Source of the DNA: JAPKYZ01 sp033763835
GTDB lineage: Bacteria > Acidobacteriota > Terriglobia > Bryobacterales > Bryobacteraceae
DNA length: 64,000 nucleotides
Direction of reading: 5' to 3'
NCBI GenBank assembly: GCA_033763835.1
Contig: JANRJS010000018.1
Coordinates: 1 to 64,000, forward strand
Below, piece by piece: positions 1-6,603 of this stretch. Numbering within the stretch: the stretch's first letter is position 1; each line of letters opens with the position of its first letter. Below the pieces are notes generated by a model. It was given only the letters and a program-made list of their open reading frames with translations, was not told where the DNA came from and ran no database searches. Made by a program: the position numbers and the translations under genes.

Positions 1-326
1 GCTAAGCCAATAGTCCACCTGAAAACGGAGCGGCTAAACGAAGCAAGACTGGCAAATCGGCTAAGAATTTGCCCGTAAAGCTCTAGCACCAACAGGACGA
101 AAAGGAATAGAAGAACCGCTTCGGTAACGAGCCAAGTGTATCCGTAAGCGTTGGAGCGAGGCGGAAGCGATAGAAGTAAAGCGTTACGGCAAGCGGAGAA
201 TGCGGCGTAGTAGAAAAGAGGACGATGGGAGGAATAAAGGCCGGAAAACGCCAACTTGGCGGCTAAAATGCCCCACGCGGCGATACTGGCGATTGTAAGA
301 ACGAGCTCGGCGGTTGAGAAAGTCAG
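1..326 (-). CDS. Integral membrane protein, C-terminus cut by window edge
   Basis: An uninterrupted minus-strand frame runs off the left edge and gives about 108 residues. It is strongly hydrophobic at both visible ends: a first segment around residues 8-30 (LTIASIAAWGILAAKLAF) and a second around 70-90 (LVTEAVLLFLFVLLVLELY), with a basic loop between. This is a typical multi-pass membrane protein of unknown function; I cannot name a family, although I believe similar proteins occur in Acidobacteriota. The start is unusual: the only in-frame candidate after the upstream stop is CTG at 324-326, preceded by GGGGTGA six bases upstream. An in-frame ATG at 339-341 is followed after one codon by TGA. 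The frame is well supported, the start is not. Confidence 0.7.
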   Translation of the reverse strand, partial: MTFSTAELVLTIASIAAWGILAAKLAFSGLYSSHRPLFYYAAFSACRNALLLSLPPRSNAYGYTWLVTEAVLLFLFVLLVLELYGQILSRFASLASFSRSVFRWTIGL

Positions 327-349
327 AACCGGTCACCCCATGCCCAAAC

Positions 350-379
350 GAAGGACGCTTTCGCCAACAAGCATCCTTC
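350..379 (-). other. Hairpin in the leader of the membrane-protein gene
   Basis: GAAGGACGC (350-358) and GCATCCTTC (371-379) form a nine-pair stem with one G-U wobble and a 12-base loop when read as minus-strand RNA. It lies 24 bases before the presumed CTG start of the membrane protein. No U-run follows, so it is more likely a leader structure than a terminator. Confidence 0.4.
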
Positions 380-422
380 GGCAGAATATCACGAACTCTC
401 CATGGCGGCGCATGGAATTTAA

Positions 423-447
423 GCGGGTCCGGATCCGGCGGACCCGC
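423..447 (-). terminator. Likely terminator of the small-peptide gene
   Basis: GCGGGTCC (423-430) and GGACCCGC (440-447) form a perfect eight-pair GC-rich stem with a nine-base loop. It begins 22 bases past the stop of the 37-residue peptide gene. On the minus strand the stem is followed by TTAAATT, a short imperfect U-tract, so termination is plausible but not textbook. Confidence 0.55.
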
Positions 448-469
448 CTGAAAGCGAAGGAGTAGGTCG

Positions 470-583
470 TTAGTTCGTGCCGGCGTCGCAGGGCAAGCAC
501 AGCGGAATCGGCGCGTCGGAGGCGACGGACGAGGTGGCCATCAGGCCAAGAGCGAGAAGAGCGGCGGCGATGAGCTTTTTCAT
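470..583 (-). CDS. Small exported peptide (37 aa) with C-terminal CxxC
   Basis: This short gene encodes MKK, a hydrophobic run of about 15 residues (LIAAALLALGLMATSS), a possible signal-peptidase site near VAS/DAP, and a short tail with two cysteines (CLPC) ending in DAGTN. A strong Shine-Dalgarno sequence, AAGGAGAT, lies six bases before the ATG, and a GC-rich hairpin follows the stop. The mature peptide would be only about 15 residues. No family is recognised. A secreted signal, a redox-active or metal-binding peptide, or a RiPP-like product are all only guesses. Signal-like N-terminus, SD and hairpin together make a real gene likely. Confidence 0.65.
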   Translation of the reverse strand: MKKLIAAALLALGLMATSSVASDAPIPLCLPCDAGTN

Positions 584-732
584 GATTGATCTCCTTGGTT
601 TAGAACGGCGTCCCTGTCTGGCGCCTTCGAGATCAGTTTGGAGGGCCTCGGGCCTTTCCCGTAGAACCGCCTTAAATTTTTTCCCTAATCGGAACAGCGG
701 CGGGAGCTAAGGTCTATCCCGTAGGCCTATCG
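584..732. other. GC-structured intergenic leader
   Basis: About 150 bases lie between the peptide gene (minus) and the promoter of the next plus gene. On the minus strand it would be the peptide's 5' leader and contains short GC-rich self-complementary stretches such as GGCGCC...GGACGCC near 607-626 and GGCC...GGCC near 645-656. It does not match any riboswitch I can recognise. Confidence 0.3.
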
Positions 733-762
733 TTGTGAATTCTCAAGAAATTGTTGTAAAAT
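733..762 (+). promoter_or_regulatory. Putative sigma-70-type promoter
   Basis: TTGTGA (733-738) and TAAAAT (757-762) are separated by 18 bases and placed just before the gene starting at 782. The predicted transcript would start about 12 bases before the ATG. This is inference from consensus matching only. Confidence 0.45.
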
Positions 763-781
763 CCGGGTCAGTCTGAGGATC

Positions 782-1252
782 ATGGAGAACATCCCGGGAC
801 AACGGCTATGGGACCGCACGGCCAGCGCCGATTTGTGGCTGCGGACGCTGGCTCAGATCCCCGCCCTCTTCGGACGGTTGGCCTACTTATCTTCCCTGCG
901 CGACGCCAACACGGACCGCTATCAGCACCACGGTCTGGAAACCGTTTTCGGCCAAGAGGAAGCCAACCGGGCGCTCCGGGAAAGTCACGAGCGTACTTTC
1001 CAAACCTGGCTGGGATATTCCCTGGAACAGCAAAAGGCCGATCTCGATCTGTACCTATCCGCGCTCGACACGCCGAAGCGCGTGCTGCTCCAGACATGGC
1101 AACGGCTCGCGCCCTACAAAAACTTCATTCCCTCCGGCGCCCCGGAGCATGAGCGCAGTCTCTATCTCATTGATCTGGAAATTCTTCTCGAACTGCTCAG
1201 GAGCGAGCACGCCGCTGCCGGTCCACTTCGAGGTGCATCGCAACGCCGGTAA
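782..1252 (+). CDS. Conserved hypothetical protein (156 aa)
   Basis: A soluble, mostly helical protein rich in Leu, Arg and Glu, with no signal peptide or membrane segment and no recognised domain. The ATG at 782 follows a good promoter. GAGGA sits only two bases before the ATG, so translation may rely on little more than the short leader. The last 56 bases overlap the 3' end of the XRE/S24-like regulator gene on the opposite strand, so the two transcripts are antisense to each other at their ends. The ORF has the codon bias of its neighbours. Function is unknown. Confidence 0.6.
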   Translation: MENIPGQRLWDRTASADLWLRTLAQIPALFGRLAYLSSLRDANTDRYQHHGLETVFGQEEANRALRESHERTFQTWLGYSLEQQKADLDLYLSALDTPKRVLLQTWQRLAPYKNFIPSGAPEHERSLYLIDLEILLELLRSEHAAAGPLRGASQRR

Positions 1253-1979
1253 TCTGGCCGATGATCTCTACCTCTTCCGGGTAACGGAATTGAATGGGCG
1301 GGGTTTGCGAGGAGGGATGCGGTTGCACGGTCAGAATTTTCTCGCTTAGCCAACACCAACCGCAGGCATATCCCGTCCGGTGTTCGAGGAAATAGATGGG
1401 CCGCTCCTGCTCGTTGTTCCAGCCGGACATTACGATCTTTCGTTTTGTTTCGTCGATCACCACCAGCGATCCGGGCAACAAAACGGGATACATCGACCAA
1501 TCGTCGGCTCCGATGAACGCGTACCGGTGATTCTTCAGGTCGAGGCCTTCGAGCAACATCAAGGGGAGCTTGCCCCACTTCGAAATCAAACGGCTGAGAT
1601 AGGTGGTTTTGCGGAGATCGACGCCCGGGTCGAGCGCCAACGGAACCTGAATATCGCCGTGGCCGTTGGCTTGAAAGTCGATCATGTGGGTCTTGGGGAT
1701 CTCGACCGACGCCGCGTCGGAGGCCAGCGAAGCGACGCTAACTCCATACCATTCGAGCACTTCGAGAATATTCAACCGGTAGATGGCGCAAAGGCTATAC
1801 AAGCGGTAAATGCTGGGAACGGTGCCTTTGTTCTCGATATCGGCGAGGCGGCTGAGGGCGATCGAGAATTCGTCGTTCGAGTGGCGCTGGGCGATGCGCT
1901 GCGAGTATTCCTCGACGTCGCGGTAGCGCAGGTTCAGGCCCTCGCGCGCCCGCTTCAGCTTTTGGCCGGCGTCGTCCAT
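1197..1979 (-). CDS. XRE-family regulator with S24/LexA-like C-terminal domain
   Basis: The 260-residue protein has an N-terminal XRE-type helix-turn-helix (about residues 3-75, with LSRLADIENKGTVPS as the recognition region) and a C-terminal domain resembling the S24 fold of LexA/CI (about 130-235, including DDWSMYPVLLPGSLVVID). A serine, S162, sits where S24 self-cleaving repressors carry the nucleophile, but I cannot place the catalytic lysine, so autocleavage is uncertain. It probably acts as a dimeric DNA-binding repressor. Its promoter, read leftwards from 2070-2098, overlaps several GTTCCGAAT-type sites, which argues for autoregulation. It is divergent from ubiX, whose expression it may also control. 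Confidence 0.8.
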   Translation of the reverse strand: MDDAGQKLKRAREGLNLRYRDVEEYSQRIAQRHSNDEFSIALSRLADIENKGTVPSIYRLYSLCAIYRLNILEVLEWYGVSVASLASDAASVEIPKTHMIDFQANGHGDIQVPLALDPGVDLRKTTYLSRLISKWGKLPLMLLEGLDLKNHRYAFIGADDWSMYPVLLPGSLVVIDETKRKIVMSGWNNEQERPIYFLEHRTGYACGWCWLSEKILTVQPHPSSQTPPIQFRYPEEVEIIGQITGVAMHLEVDRQRRARS

Positions 1980-2056
1980 GATAAAGTTCCCTTGGGCGAC
2001 AGGGGGAAGGCGGCGGGAGAGTGCGGGCGAAAAAGAATTCGCCGCCGGTTATTCCT

Positions 2057-2136
2057 GTTCCGAATCCGAATTATATCGGTCAGACGATCCGAGCACAAGG
2101 GAACAGAATTCGCCCGATTTGTTCCGAATTCGGAAC
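2057..2136. promoter_or_regulatory. Operator cluster for the XRE/S24-like regulator
   Basis: Three related sites lie in the regulator-ubiX intergenic region. A perfect 16-base palindrome GTTCCGAATTCGGAAC spans 2121-2136. GTTCCGAATCCGAAT at 2057-2071 overlaps the regulator's -10 box. A weaker GGAACAGAATTCG at 2100-2112 lies next to its -35 box. The spacing relative to the promoter fits autorepression. Which protein binds is inferred from position. Confidence 0.65.
2070..2098 (-). promoter_or_regulatory. Promoter of the XRE/S24-like regulator
   Basis: Read on the minus strand, TTGTGC (2093-2098) and a perfect TATAAT (2070-2075) are separated by exactly 17 bases. This is the best sigma-70-type promoter in the window. 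It would give a leader of about 85 bases before the ATG at 1979. Confidence 0.7.
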
Positions 2137-2151
2137 AAGGTAGAGACAAAT

Positions 2152-2760
2152 ATGGGAAACTCCGAACGGCAAAGCCGCCCCCGAAGACTAATTATCGGCG
2201 TAAGTGGCGCTAGCGGAACGATTTACGCGTTACGCCTCCTCGAAAAGCTCAATCGGCACACAAATCTCGAAACGCACCTCATCTTGACGCGCGGCGCCGA
2301 ACGTACGGCCTATCTGGAAACCGGCAAACTGGCCAAAGACTTCAAGGCCCTCGCTACGCACAGTTATCCACTCGAAGATATCGGCGCAAAGCTCGCTTCC
2401 GGTAGTTTTTTGACGGATGGAATGATCGTCGCGCCCTGTTCCATCCACACGATGTCGGCGATCGCGGCGGGCATCAGCTCCAATTTGCTGATTCGGGCGG
2501 CGGATGTCACCCTGAAAGAACGGAGACCCCTCATATTGATGGTGCGGGAAATGCCGTTTCATCTCGGACATTTGCGGACCATGACGGCTCTCGCCGAGAT
2601 GGGCGCGATCATCGCTCCGCCGGTGCCGGGTTTTTATCACAATCCGCAAACCGTCCTCGATTTGGTGGACCATTGTGTGGAACGAGTTCTCGATCTGGCC
2701 GGATTTCCGGCCGAAAACGCCCGCCGCTGGGACCCGGAATGGCAAACAAAAGCACCATAA
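2152..2760 (+). CDS. ubiX: UbiX-family flavin prenyltransferase
   Basis: UbiX transfers a dimethylallyl group to reduced FMN to make prenyl-FMN, the cofactor of UbiD-type decarboxylases. The 202-residue protein carries the expected flavoprotein signatures: IIGVSGASGTIYALRLLE near the N-terminus, the APCS segment, the RAADVTLKERRPLIL motif, and REMPFHLGHL, followed by PPVPGFYHNPQT. Length matches the family. The ATG at 2152 is preferred over upstream in-frame starts because those would run through the operators and the divergent promoter, and because the conserved strand begins soon after it. It overlaps pheA by 22 bases. No ubiD is visible in the window. Confidence 0.88.
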   Translation: MGNSERQSRPRRLIIGVSGASGTIYALRLLEKLNRHTNLETHLILTRGAERTAYLETGKLAKDFKALATHSYPLEDIGAKLASGSFLTDGMIVAPCSIHTMSAIAAGISSNLLIRAADVTLKERRPLILMVREMPFHLGHLRTMTALAEMGAIIAPPVPGFYHNPQTVLDLVDHCVERVLDLAGFPAENARRWDPEWQTKAP

Positions 2761-3602
2761 GAGGCCAAAAAAGGCGCGAAACGATCGCTTTTCAGGGCGA
2801 ATTGGGGGCGTTTAGCCAACAGGCGGCCCGCCAGTTCTTCGACCGCGAGCCCGATCTTTTGCCGTGCGAACGGTTCGAGCAGGCGTTTGTCGCCTTGCGC
2901 GACGGGTTGGCGAGCGGGGCCGCGATCCCGATGGAGAACACCCTGCACGGGTCGGTTCACGAAAACTACGATCATTTGTTGCATTTCGATGTCCGCATCG
3001 TGGCGGAAACCCAAGTTCGCATCGTGCATAACCTGATCGCCCCTCCAGGGGTACACCTACGGGACGTAAAGCAAGTGTACTCCCATCCTGTGGCGTTGAA
3101 TCAGTGCCTAAAGTTTCTCGCCGCTCACCCCGGACTGCGCCGGGAATCGTACTACGACACGGCGGGCAGCGTGAAGATGCTGATGGAAACCGGCCGGCGG
3201 GACGCGGCGGCGATTGCGTCGGCGGTGGCGGCGGAGACCTACGGGGCTAAGATCCTCAAGAAATCGATCGAGGACGACCGGGCGAACTTTACGCGGTTCT
3301 TCTTGCTGCGGCGGCCGGACTGGAAGGTACCGCCGATCGAGGGTCCGGCGAAAACGTCGCTGGTGCTGGCGGTGAAGAACTCTCCGGGATCGCTATTCCG
3401 GGCGCTGGCCGCGCTCGCCCTACGCGACATCTCGTTAAGCAAGATCGAATCGCGCCCGCGCCGCGGTTCTCCGTGGGAGTACCTGTTTTATCTCGATCTA
3501 GCCGGGCATCCGGGCGAACCGAAAGTCGCTTATGCCTTGCGGCATCTCGAAGAAATGGCGTCGATGATGCGGGTACTGGGCAGCTATCCAGCGGCGCGGT
3601 AG
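2739..3602 (+). CDS. pheA: Prephenate dehydratase
   Basis: Converts prephenate to phenylpyruvate in phenylalanine synthesis, in the cytoplasm. The 287-residue monofunctional form has an N-terminal catalytic domain (about 15-195) starting IAFQGELGAFSQQAA, with PMENTLHGSV and the family's TRF motif in NFTRFFLL, then an ACT regulatory domain (about 205-285) with SLSKIESRP, the phenylalanine-binding signature for feedback inhibition. There is no chorismate mutase domain. The ATG at 2739 lies inside the end of ubiX, so the two genes are probably co-translated. A large hairpin follows 14 bases after the stop. Confidence 0.9.
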   Translation: MANKSTIRGQKRRETIAFQGELGAFSQQAARQFFDREPDLLPCERFEQAFVALRDGLASGAAIPMENTLHGSVHENYDHLLHFDVRIVAETQVRIVHNLIAPPGVHLRDVKQVYSHPVALNQCLKFLAAHPGLRRESYYDTAGSVKMLMETGRRDAAAIASAVAAETYGAKILKKSIEDDRANFTRFFLLRRPDWKVPPIEGPAKTSLVLAVKNSPGSLFRALAALALRDISLSKIESRPRRGSPWEYLFYLDLAGHPGEPKVAYALRHLEEMASMMRVLGSYPAAR

Positions 3603-3615
3603 CCCTTAGGGACTC

Positions 3616-3654
3616 GCCCGCAAAACGGAGTGCGCAAGCGCACCCTTTGCGGGC
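3616..3654. terminator. Two-tier palindrome between convergent genes
   Basis: Outer arms GCCCGCAAA (3616-3624) and TTTGCGGGC (3646-3654) enclose an inner hairpin GTGCGC-AA-GCGCAC (3630-3643). The structure sits between pheA and the MoaD-like gene and touches the latter's stop codon. It could end transcription from both sides; it also resembles a REP-type palindromic element. I saw no second copy in the window. Confidence 0.55.
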
Positions 3655-3962
3655 TACCCACCCGCGATCGCGCCTACTACGAGGAACGTTTCCCGACCGG
3701 CAACTACTTCCGGGGGCAAGATCGCGTCCGGCGGGTCGTGCGAGTAGTCCAGGCCGCAGGCGAAGAAGCGGAGGAATGGGCGGCGGAGACCCGTGGCGGG
3801 ATCGCGGATCGTGCCGCGCAGCATCGGATAGCGAGCTTCGATGGCGTCGATTAATGCCCGCTGCGTGACGGGAGGCGGAACTTCGATTTCGATCTCCATC
3901 CCCACCCCCGCCAAGTTCCGCAGGTGGTAAGGTAACGCGACCTTGATCCCAGAGGGGATCAC
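3654..3962 (-). CDS. MoaD/ThiS-family beta-grasp protein
   Basis: A 102-residue ubiquitin-fold protein: ALPYHLRNLAG at the first strand, a central PVTQRALIDAIEARYPML typical of MoaD/ThiS, and a C-terminus ending in AIAGG. The terminal Gly-Gly is what E1-like enzymes adenylate or thiocarboxylate in this family. The start is GTG at 3960-3962, overlapping the stop of the upstream BNR gene by four bases (GTGA), so the two are translationally coupled. No MoeB/ThiF partner or other molybdopterin gene is nearby, so it may work as a sulfur carrier in another pathway. The real frame is short; a longer open frame through it is fortuitous. Confidence 0.8.
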   Translation of the reverse strand: MIPSGIKVALPYHLRNLAGVGMEIEIEVPPPVTQRALIDAIEARYPMLRGTIRDPATGLRRPFLRFFACGLDYSHDPPDAILPPEVVAGRETFLVVGAIAGG

Positions 3963-5074
3963 GCTAGCGTTTGCACCTCGACCGAGAGAACGGCCGGAAG
4001 ATCGCGAACGATGGGGAACCAGCGATCGCCCGCGTCGCGCGTGGCGTAGACTTGCCCGCCGGTGGTTCCGAAGTAGACTCCGCACTGATCGAGGGAATCG
4101 ACCGCCATGGCCTCTCGCAGGACGTTGACGTAGCAATCGCGTTCCGGCAGCCCGTTGCCGAGCGCCTCCCATTCGCCACCGCCCGTGCGGCTGCGATACA
4201 CGCGCAACTGGCCGTCGGGCGGGAAATGCTCCGAGTCGTTTTTGATCGGCACGACGTAGATCGTTTCCGGCTCGTGCGCATGGACGTCGATCACGAACCC
4301 GAAATCGGTGGGCAGATTGCCGCTCACCTCGCGCCAGTTGTCGCCCGCGTCGTCGGAGCGCATCACGTCCCAGTGCTTCTGCATGAAAAGGGTCTGCGGG
4401 CGCGACGGGTGCAGAGCGATGCGGTGGACGCAGTGGCCCACCTCGGCGTTGGGATCGGGGATGTACTGAGAAACCAGCCCGCGATTGATGGGTTTCCAGG
4501 TGACGCCGCCGTCGTCCGTGCGGAACGCGCCCGCCGCCGAGATGGCGATGTAAACGCGCTTGGGGTCGGAAGGGTCGCGGACGATCGTGTGCAGGCACAT
4601 GCCGCCCGCTCCGGGCTGCCATTGAGGTCCGGAACCGTGGCCGCGCAGGCCGGAAAGCTCGGTCCAGGATTGACCGCCGTCGGTAGTGCGGAAAATCGCG
4701 GCGTCCTCCACACCGGCCAGCGCTTCGTCGGGATCGGTAAGCGACGGCTCAATATGCCAGACGCGCTTGAACTCCCAAGGGTGCGGGGTTCCGTCGTACC
4801 ACTGATGCGTGCCGGGTACGCCGTCGTAGGCGAAGGTATTGCCCACGGCGCTCCAGGTTTTGCCGCCGTCGTCCGAACGCTGGATCATCTGCCCGAACCA
4901 GCCCGAACACTGCGACGCGTAGATGCGATTGGGAGCCACGGGCGAGGCTTTCATGTGGTAAATCTCCCAGCCCGCGAAGTGGGGGCCGGAAACGGACCAG
5001 TTCTCGCGCTTACCGTCCGATTCGAGAATGAACGCGCCCTTGCGCGTGCCGACGAGGACTCTGACGGAACTCAT
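3959..5074 (-). CDS. BNR/Asp-box beta-propeller protein (sialidase/sortilin-like fold)
   Basis: The 371-residue protein contains at least five Asp-box repeats of the form SxDxGxxW (SDDGGKTW, TTDGGQSW, TDDGGVTW, SDDAGDNW, TRDAGDRW), spread from about residue 65 to 355. These stabilise the blades of a six- or seven-bladed propeller. It has no signal peptide, unlike most sialidases, and starts with VRVLVGTRKGAFIL, so it is probably cytoplasmic. Sialidase catalytic residues cannot be identified. It is coupled by a GTGA overlap to the MoaD-like protein. Enzymatic role unknown. Confidence 0.8.
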   Translation of the reverse strand: MSSVRVLVGTRKGAFILESDGKRENWSVSGPHFAGWEIYHMKASPVAPNRIYASQCSGWFGQMIQRSDDGGKTWSAVGNTFAYDGVPGTHQWYDGTPHPWEFKRVWHIEPSLTDPDEALAGVEDAAIFRTTDGGQSWTELSGLRGHGSGPQWQPGAGGMCLHTIVRDPSDPKRVYIAISAAGAFRTDDGGVTWKPINRGLVSQYIPDPNAEVGHCVHRIALHPSRPQTLFMQKHWDVMRSDDAGDNWREVSGNLPTDFGFVIDVHAHEPETIYVVPIKNDSEHFPPDGQLRVYRSRTGGGEWEALGNGLPERDCYVNVLREAMAVDSLDQCGVYFGTTGGQVYATRDAGDRWFPIVRDLPAVLSVEVQTLA

Positions 5075-5238
5075 GTCGTCCCCAGTCTACTTCAGTGGGA
5101 CTGAAATCGGAGTGCGCTCGCCACAGATCATCGCACTTCACGGCAAAATTTGCACAGTTTGGTAGCGGTGCACGCGCCATATTTTGTTAACAACAGGGTG
5201 CAGCCCGGTCAGGCTGCTGGTCACTACGCCATCCACGG
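5075..5238. other. Intergenic region upstream of the BNR gene
   Basis: It contains a six-pair hairpin GCAGCC/GGCTGC at about 5201-5218, beyond the end of the flavodoxin gene in its reading order, and an AT-rich TTGTTAACAA near 5184-5193. These may be a weak terminator and part of the promoter of the minus-strand BNR gene, which lies upstream. Nothing more specific is visible. Confidence 0.3.
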
Positions 5239-6570
5239 CTAGAGATTATCCAAGGGACGAGCCAACAGAGCGGTCTGGGCCAGACCGTTTTTGTACGCTT
5301 GATACCGCCAACCGAAGTCGCCCATAAACCGATATATGGAGTCGGGCAGCGGTGACTTGGCCATCGTTTCAACCGCTTCTAGCGAGATCGGCCGGCCGTT
5401 CGCTAGACACTCCGCCGCCAAGTCGAGCGCCCGCTTGACGTGCTCGGCCGGGCCATGTTGCGCATCGAGCGGAACCATTGGATCGATTGCGGCTCCGCCG
5501 CCGAGCGGCAATCCGCCGGCCCATTCGTAACCGGATCTCCGGGCGAAATGACGCGCGATCCGCAATGCAGTCCGGTTATGCTCAGGTTCGGGAAAGCCGC
5601 AATTGACCAGCACCGCGAATCGCCCAGCAGCTGGCGTTCCCGCACGGACACGGGCCACGTTTTCGAGCGCGCGGGTGGCCAGCGCCGGAAACGAATCCAC
5701 ATAAAGGGGCGTCACGAGCACCAACAAATCCGCATTCGCAAGGCCACGGGCCGTCGCTAGAGCCTTCTCGTCGTGCAGGAACTCGGTAGCAAAATGAATT
5801 TCGGTGGCCACGCCGGCAGCGACGAGCCGGGCGCCGAGCGCACGAGCCATGGTCTCCGAAGCGCTCGTCCCTTTGATCTTCGCGCTTCCGACGACAATAG
5901 CGGCGCGGCGCGGATGCCCCAGTTCGGTTAGTCCTGGCGCTCCGGTGGCAGCCTCGATCAAGTCCCGGCGCAACGAGGCGCGGCCCACGATGGTGGAGCC
6001 GGGGGTGGCCGTCGAGGCGAGCATCGACCGAATGGCGGTCGGCCAGTCGGCTTCGCCGGTATCGTCCACTACGGCGGCTCCCGCGAGGGGCGCGAGCAGA
6101 TTGAGAGCGTTGGCGTCGGCCAGTGCGCACCAGGTCTCCATCGCATCTAGATCGGCCACCGGCATCCAGCCGAGCGCGAAAAAGTTCGCTGTACGCTCAT
6201 AGCGGGCTTTGTGGTGGGTGAGCGATGCACGTTTTTCAAAGAACGGCGAAAGGAGACAAATCAACCGGTCCTGCGCCCGTTTGAGGGTGTAGCTGTGCCC
6301 GCCGAAAGTGACTGCGTCGAGCACGACGAGATGGGCCGCGTCGTGGATGGCGCTGAGGATCGCTCCCTCGGCGTCATGCGCGCGGCACCGGCCCGGCGTT
6401 TTGACCCAACAGTCGAATTCGCCCTGGCAGTAGGCCAACTTTGTGGCGGATAACTCGAACAAACGGATATCGGTCTCACCGGATTGGCGCAACTCCGCCT
6501 CAAGCAGAGCAGCTAGTTTCTGGAGAGAGACGAATTCGGGTCCAGCGGCGGAGAGAATTACGGTGGACAC
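5239..6570 (-). CDS. Double flavodoxin-fold NAD(P)H oxidoreductase-like protein
   Basis: 443 residues with two flavodoxin/FMN-reductase-like halves. The first (1-170) starts VILSAAGPEFVSLQKLAALLE and has a cysteine cluster C48, C54, C62 (CQGEFDCWVKTPGRC) reminiscent of iron-sulfur flavoproteins. The second (about 220-400) starts AAIVVGSAKIKGTSASETMA and continues with LLVLVTPLYVDSFPALATRALE, the flavin-binding pattern of NADPH-dependent FMN reductases. The central region (170-215) is a linker. It probably reduces flavins or quinone-like substrates in the cytoplasm. The fusion of two such modules is uncommon. It stands alone with no obvious partner. Confidence 0.72.
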   Translation of the reverse strand: MSTVILSAAGPEFVSLQKLAALLEAELRQSGETDIRLFELSATKLAYCQGEFDCWVKTPGRCRAHDAEGAILSAIHDAAHLVVLDAVTFGGHSYTLKRAQDRLICLLSPFFEKRASLTHHKARYERTANFFALGWMPVADLDAMETWCALADANALNLLAPLAGAAVVDDTGEADWPTAIRSMLASTATPGSTIVGRASLRRDLIEAATGAPGLTELGHPRRAAIVVGSAKIKGTSASETMARALGARLVAAGVATEIHFATEFLHDEKALATARGLANADLLVLVTPLYVDSFPALATRALENVARVRAGTPAAGRFAVLVNCGFPEPEHNRTALRIARHFARRSGYEWAGGLPLGGGAAIDPMVPLDAQHGPAEHVKRALDLAAECLANGRPISLEAVETMAKSPLPDSIYRFMGDFGWRYQAYKNGLAQTALLARPLDNL

Positions 6571-6603
6571 ACCGCAATCATAGCTAGCACCGGCATCCAG
6601 CCG

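Noticed and set aside
333..341. In-frame ATG-GGG-TGA as a selenocysteine start
   Set aside because: A selenocysteine as third residue with no visible SECIS-like hairpin right after TGA is implausible; CTG start is simpler.
256..465. Plus-strand open frame of 69 codons near the left edge
   Set aside because: It lies over the membrane-protein gene and the hairpins of the minus strand; its protein is Arg-rich with no sensible composition or ribosome-binding site.
584..732. Riboswitch upstream of the small peptide gene
   Set aside because: Only short GC self-complementary pieces are seen; no match to a riboswitch consensus I know.
1978..2151. Longer N-terminus for UbiX
   Set aside because: Upstream in-frame codons run through the operators and promoter of the divergent regulator and do not look like UbiX.
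1380..2213. 277-codon plus-strand open frame
   Set aside because: It is antisense to the XRE/S24-like regulator and is GC-frame shadow.
3971..5104. 377-codon plus-strand open frame
   Set aside because: Antisense shadow of the BNR propeller gene; no conserved domain, Arg/Val-rich composition.
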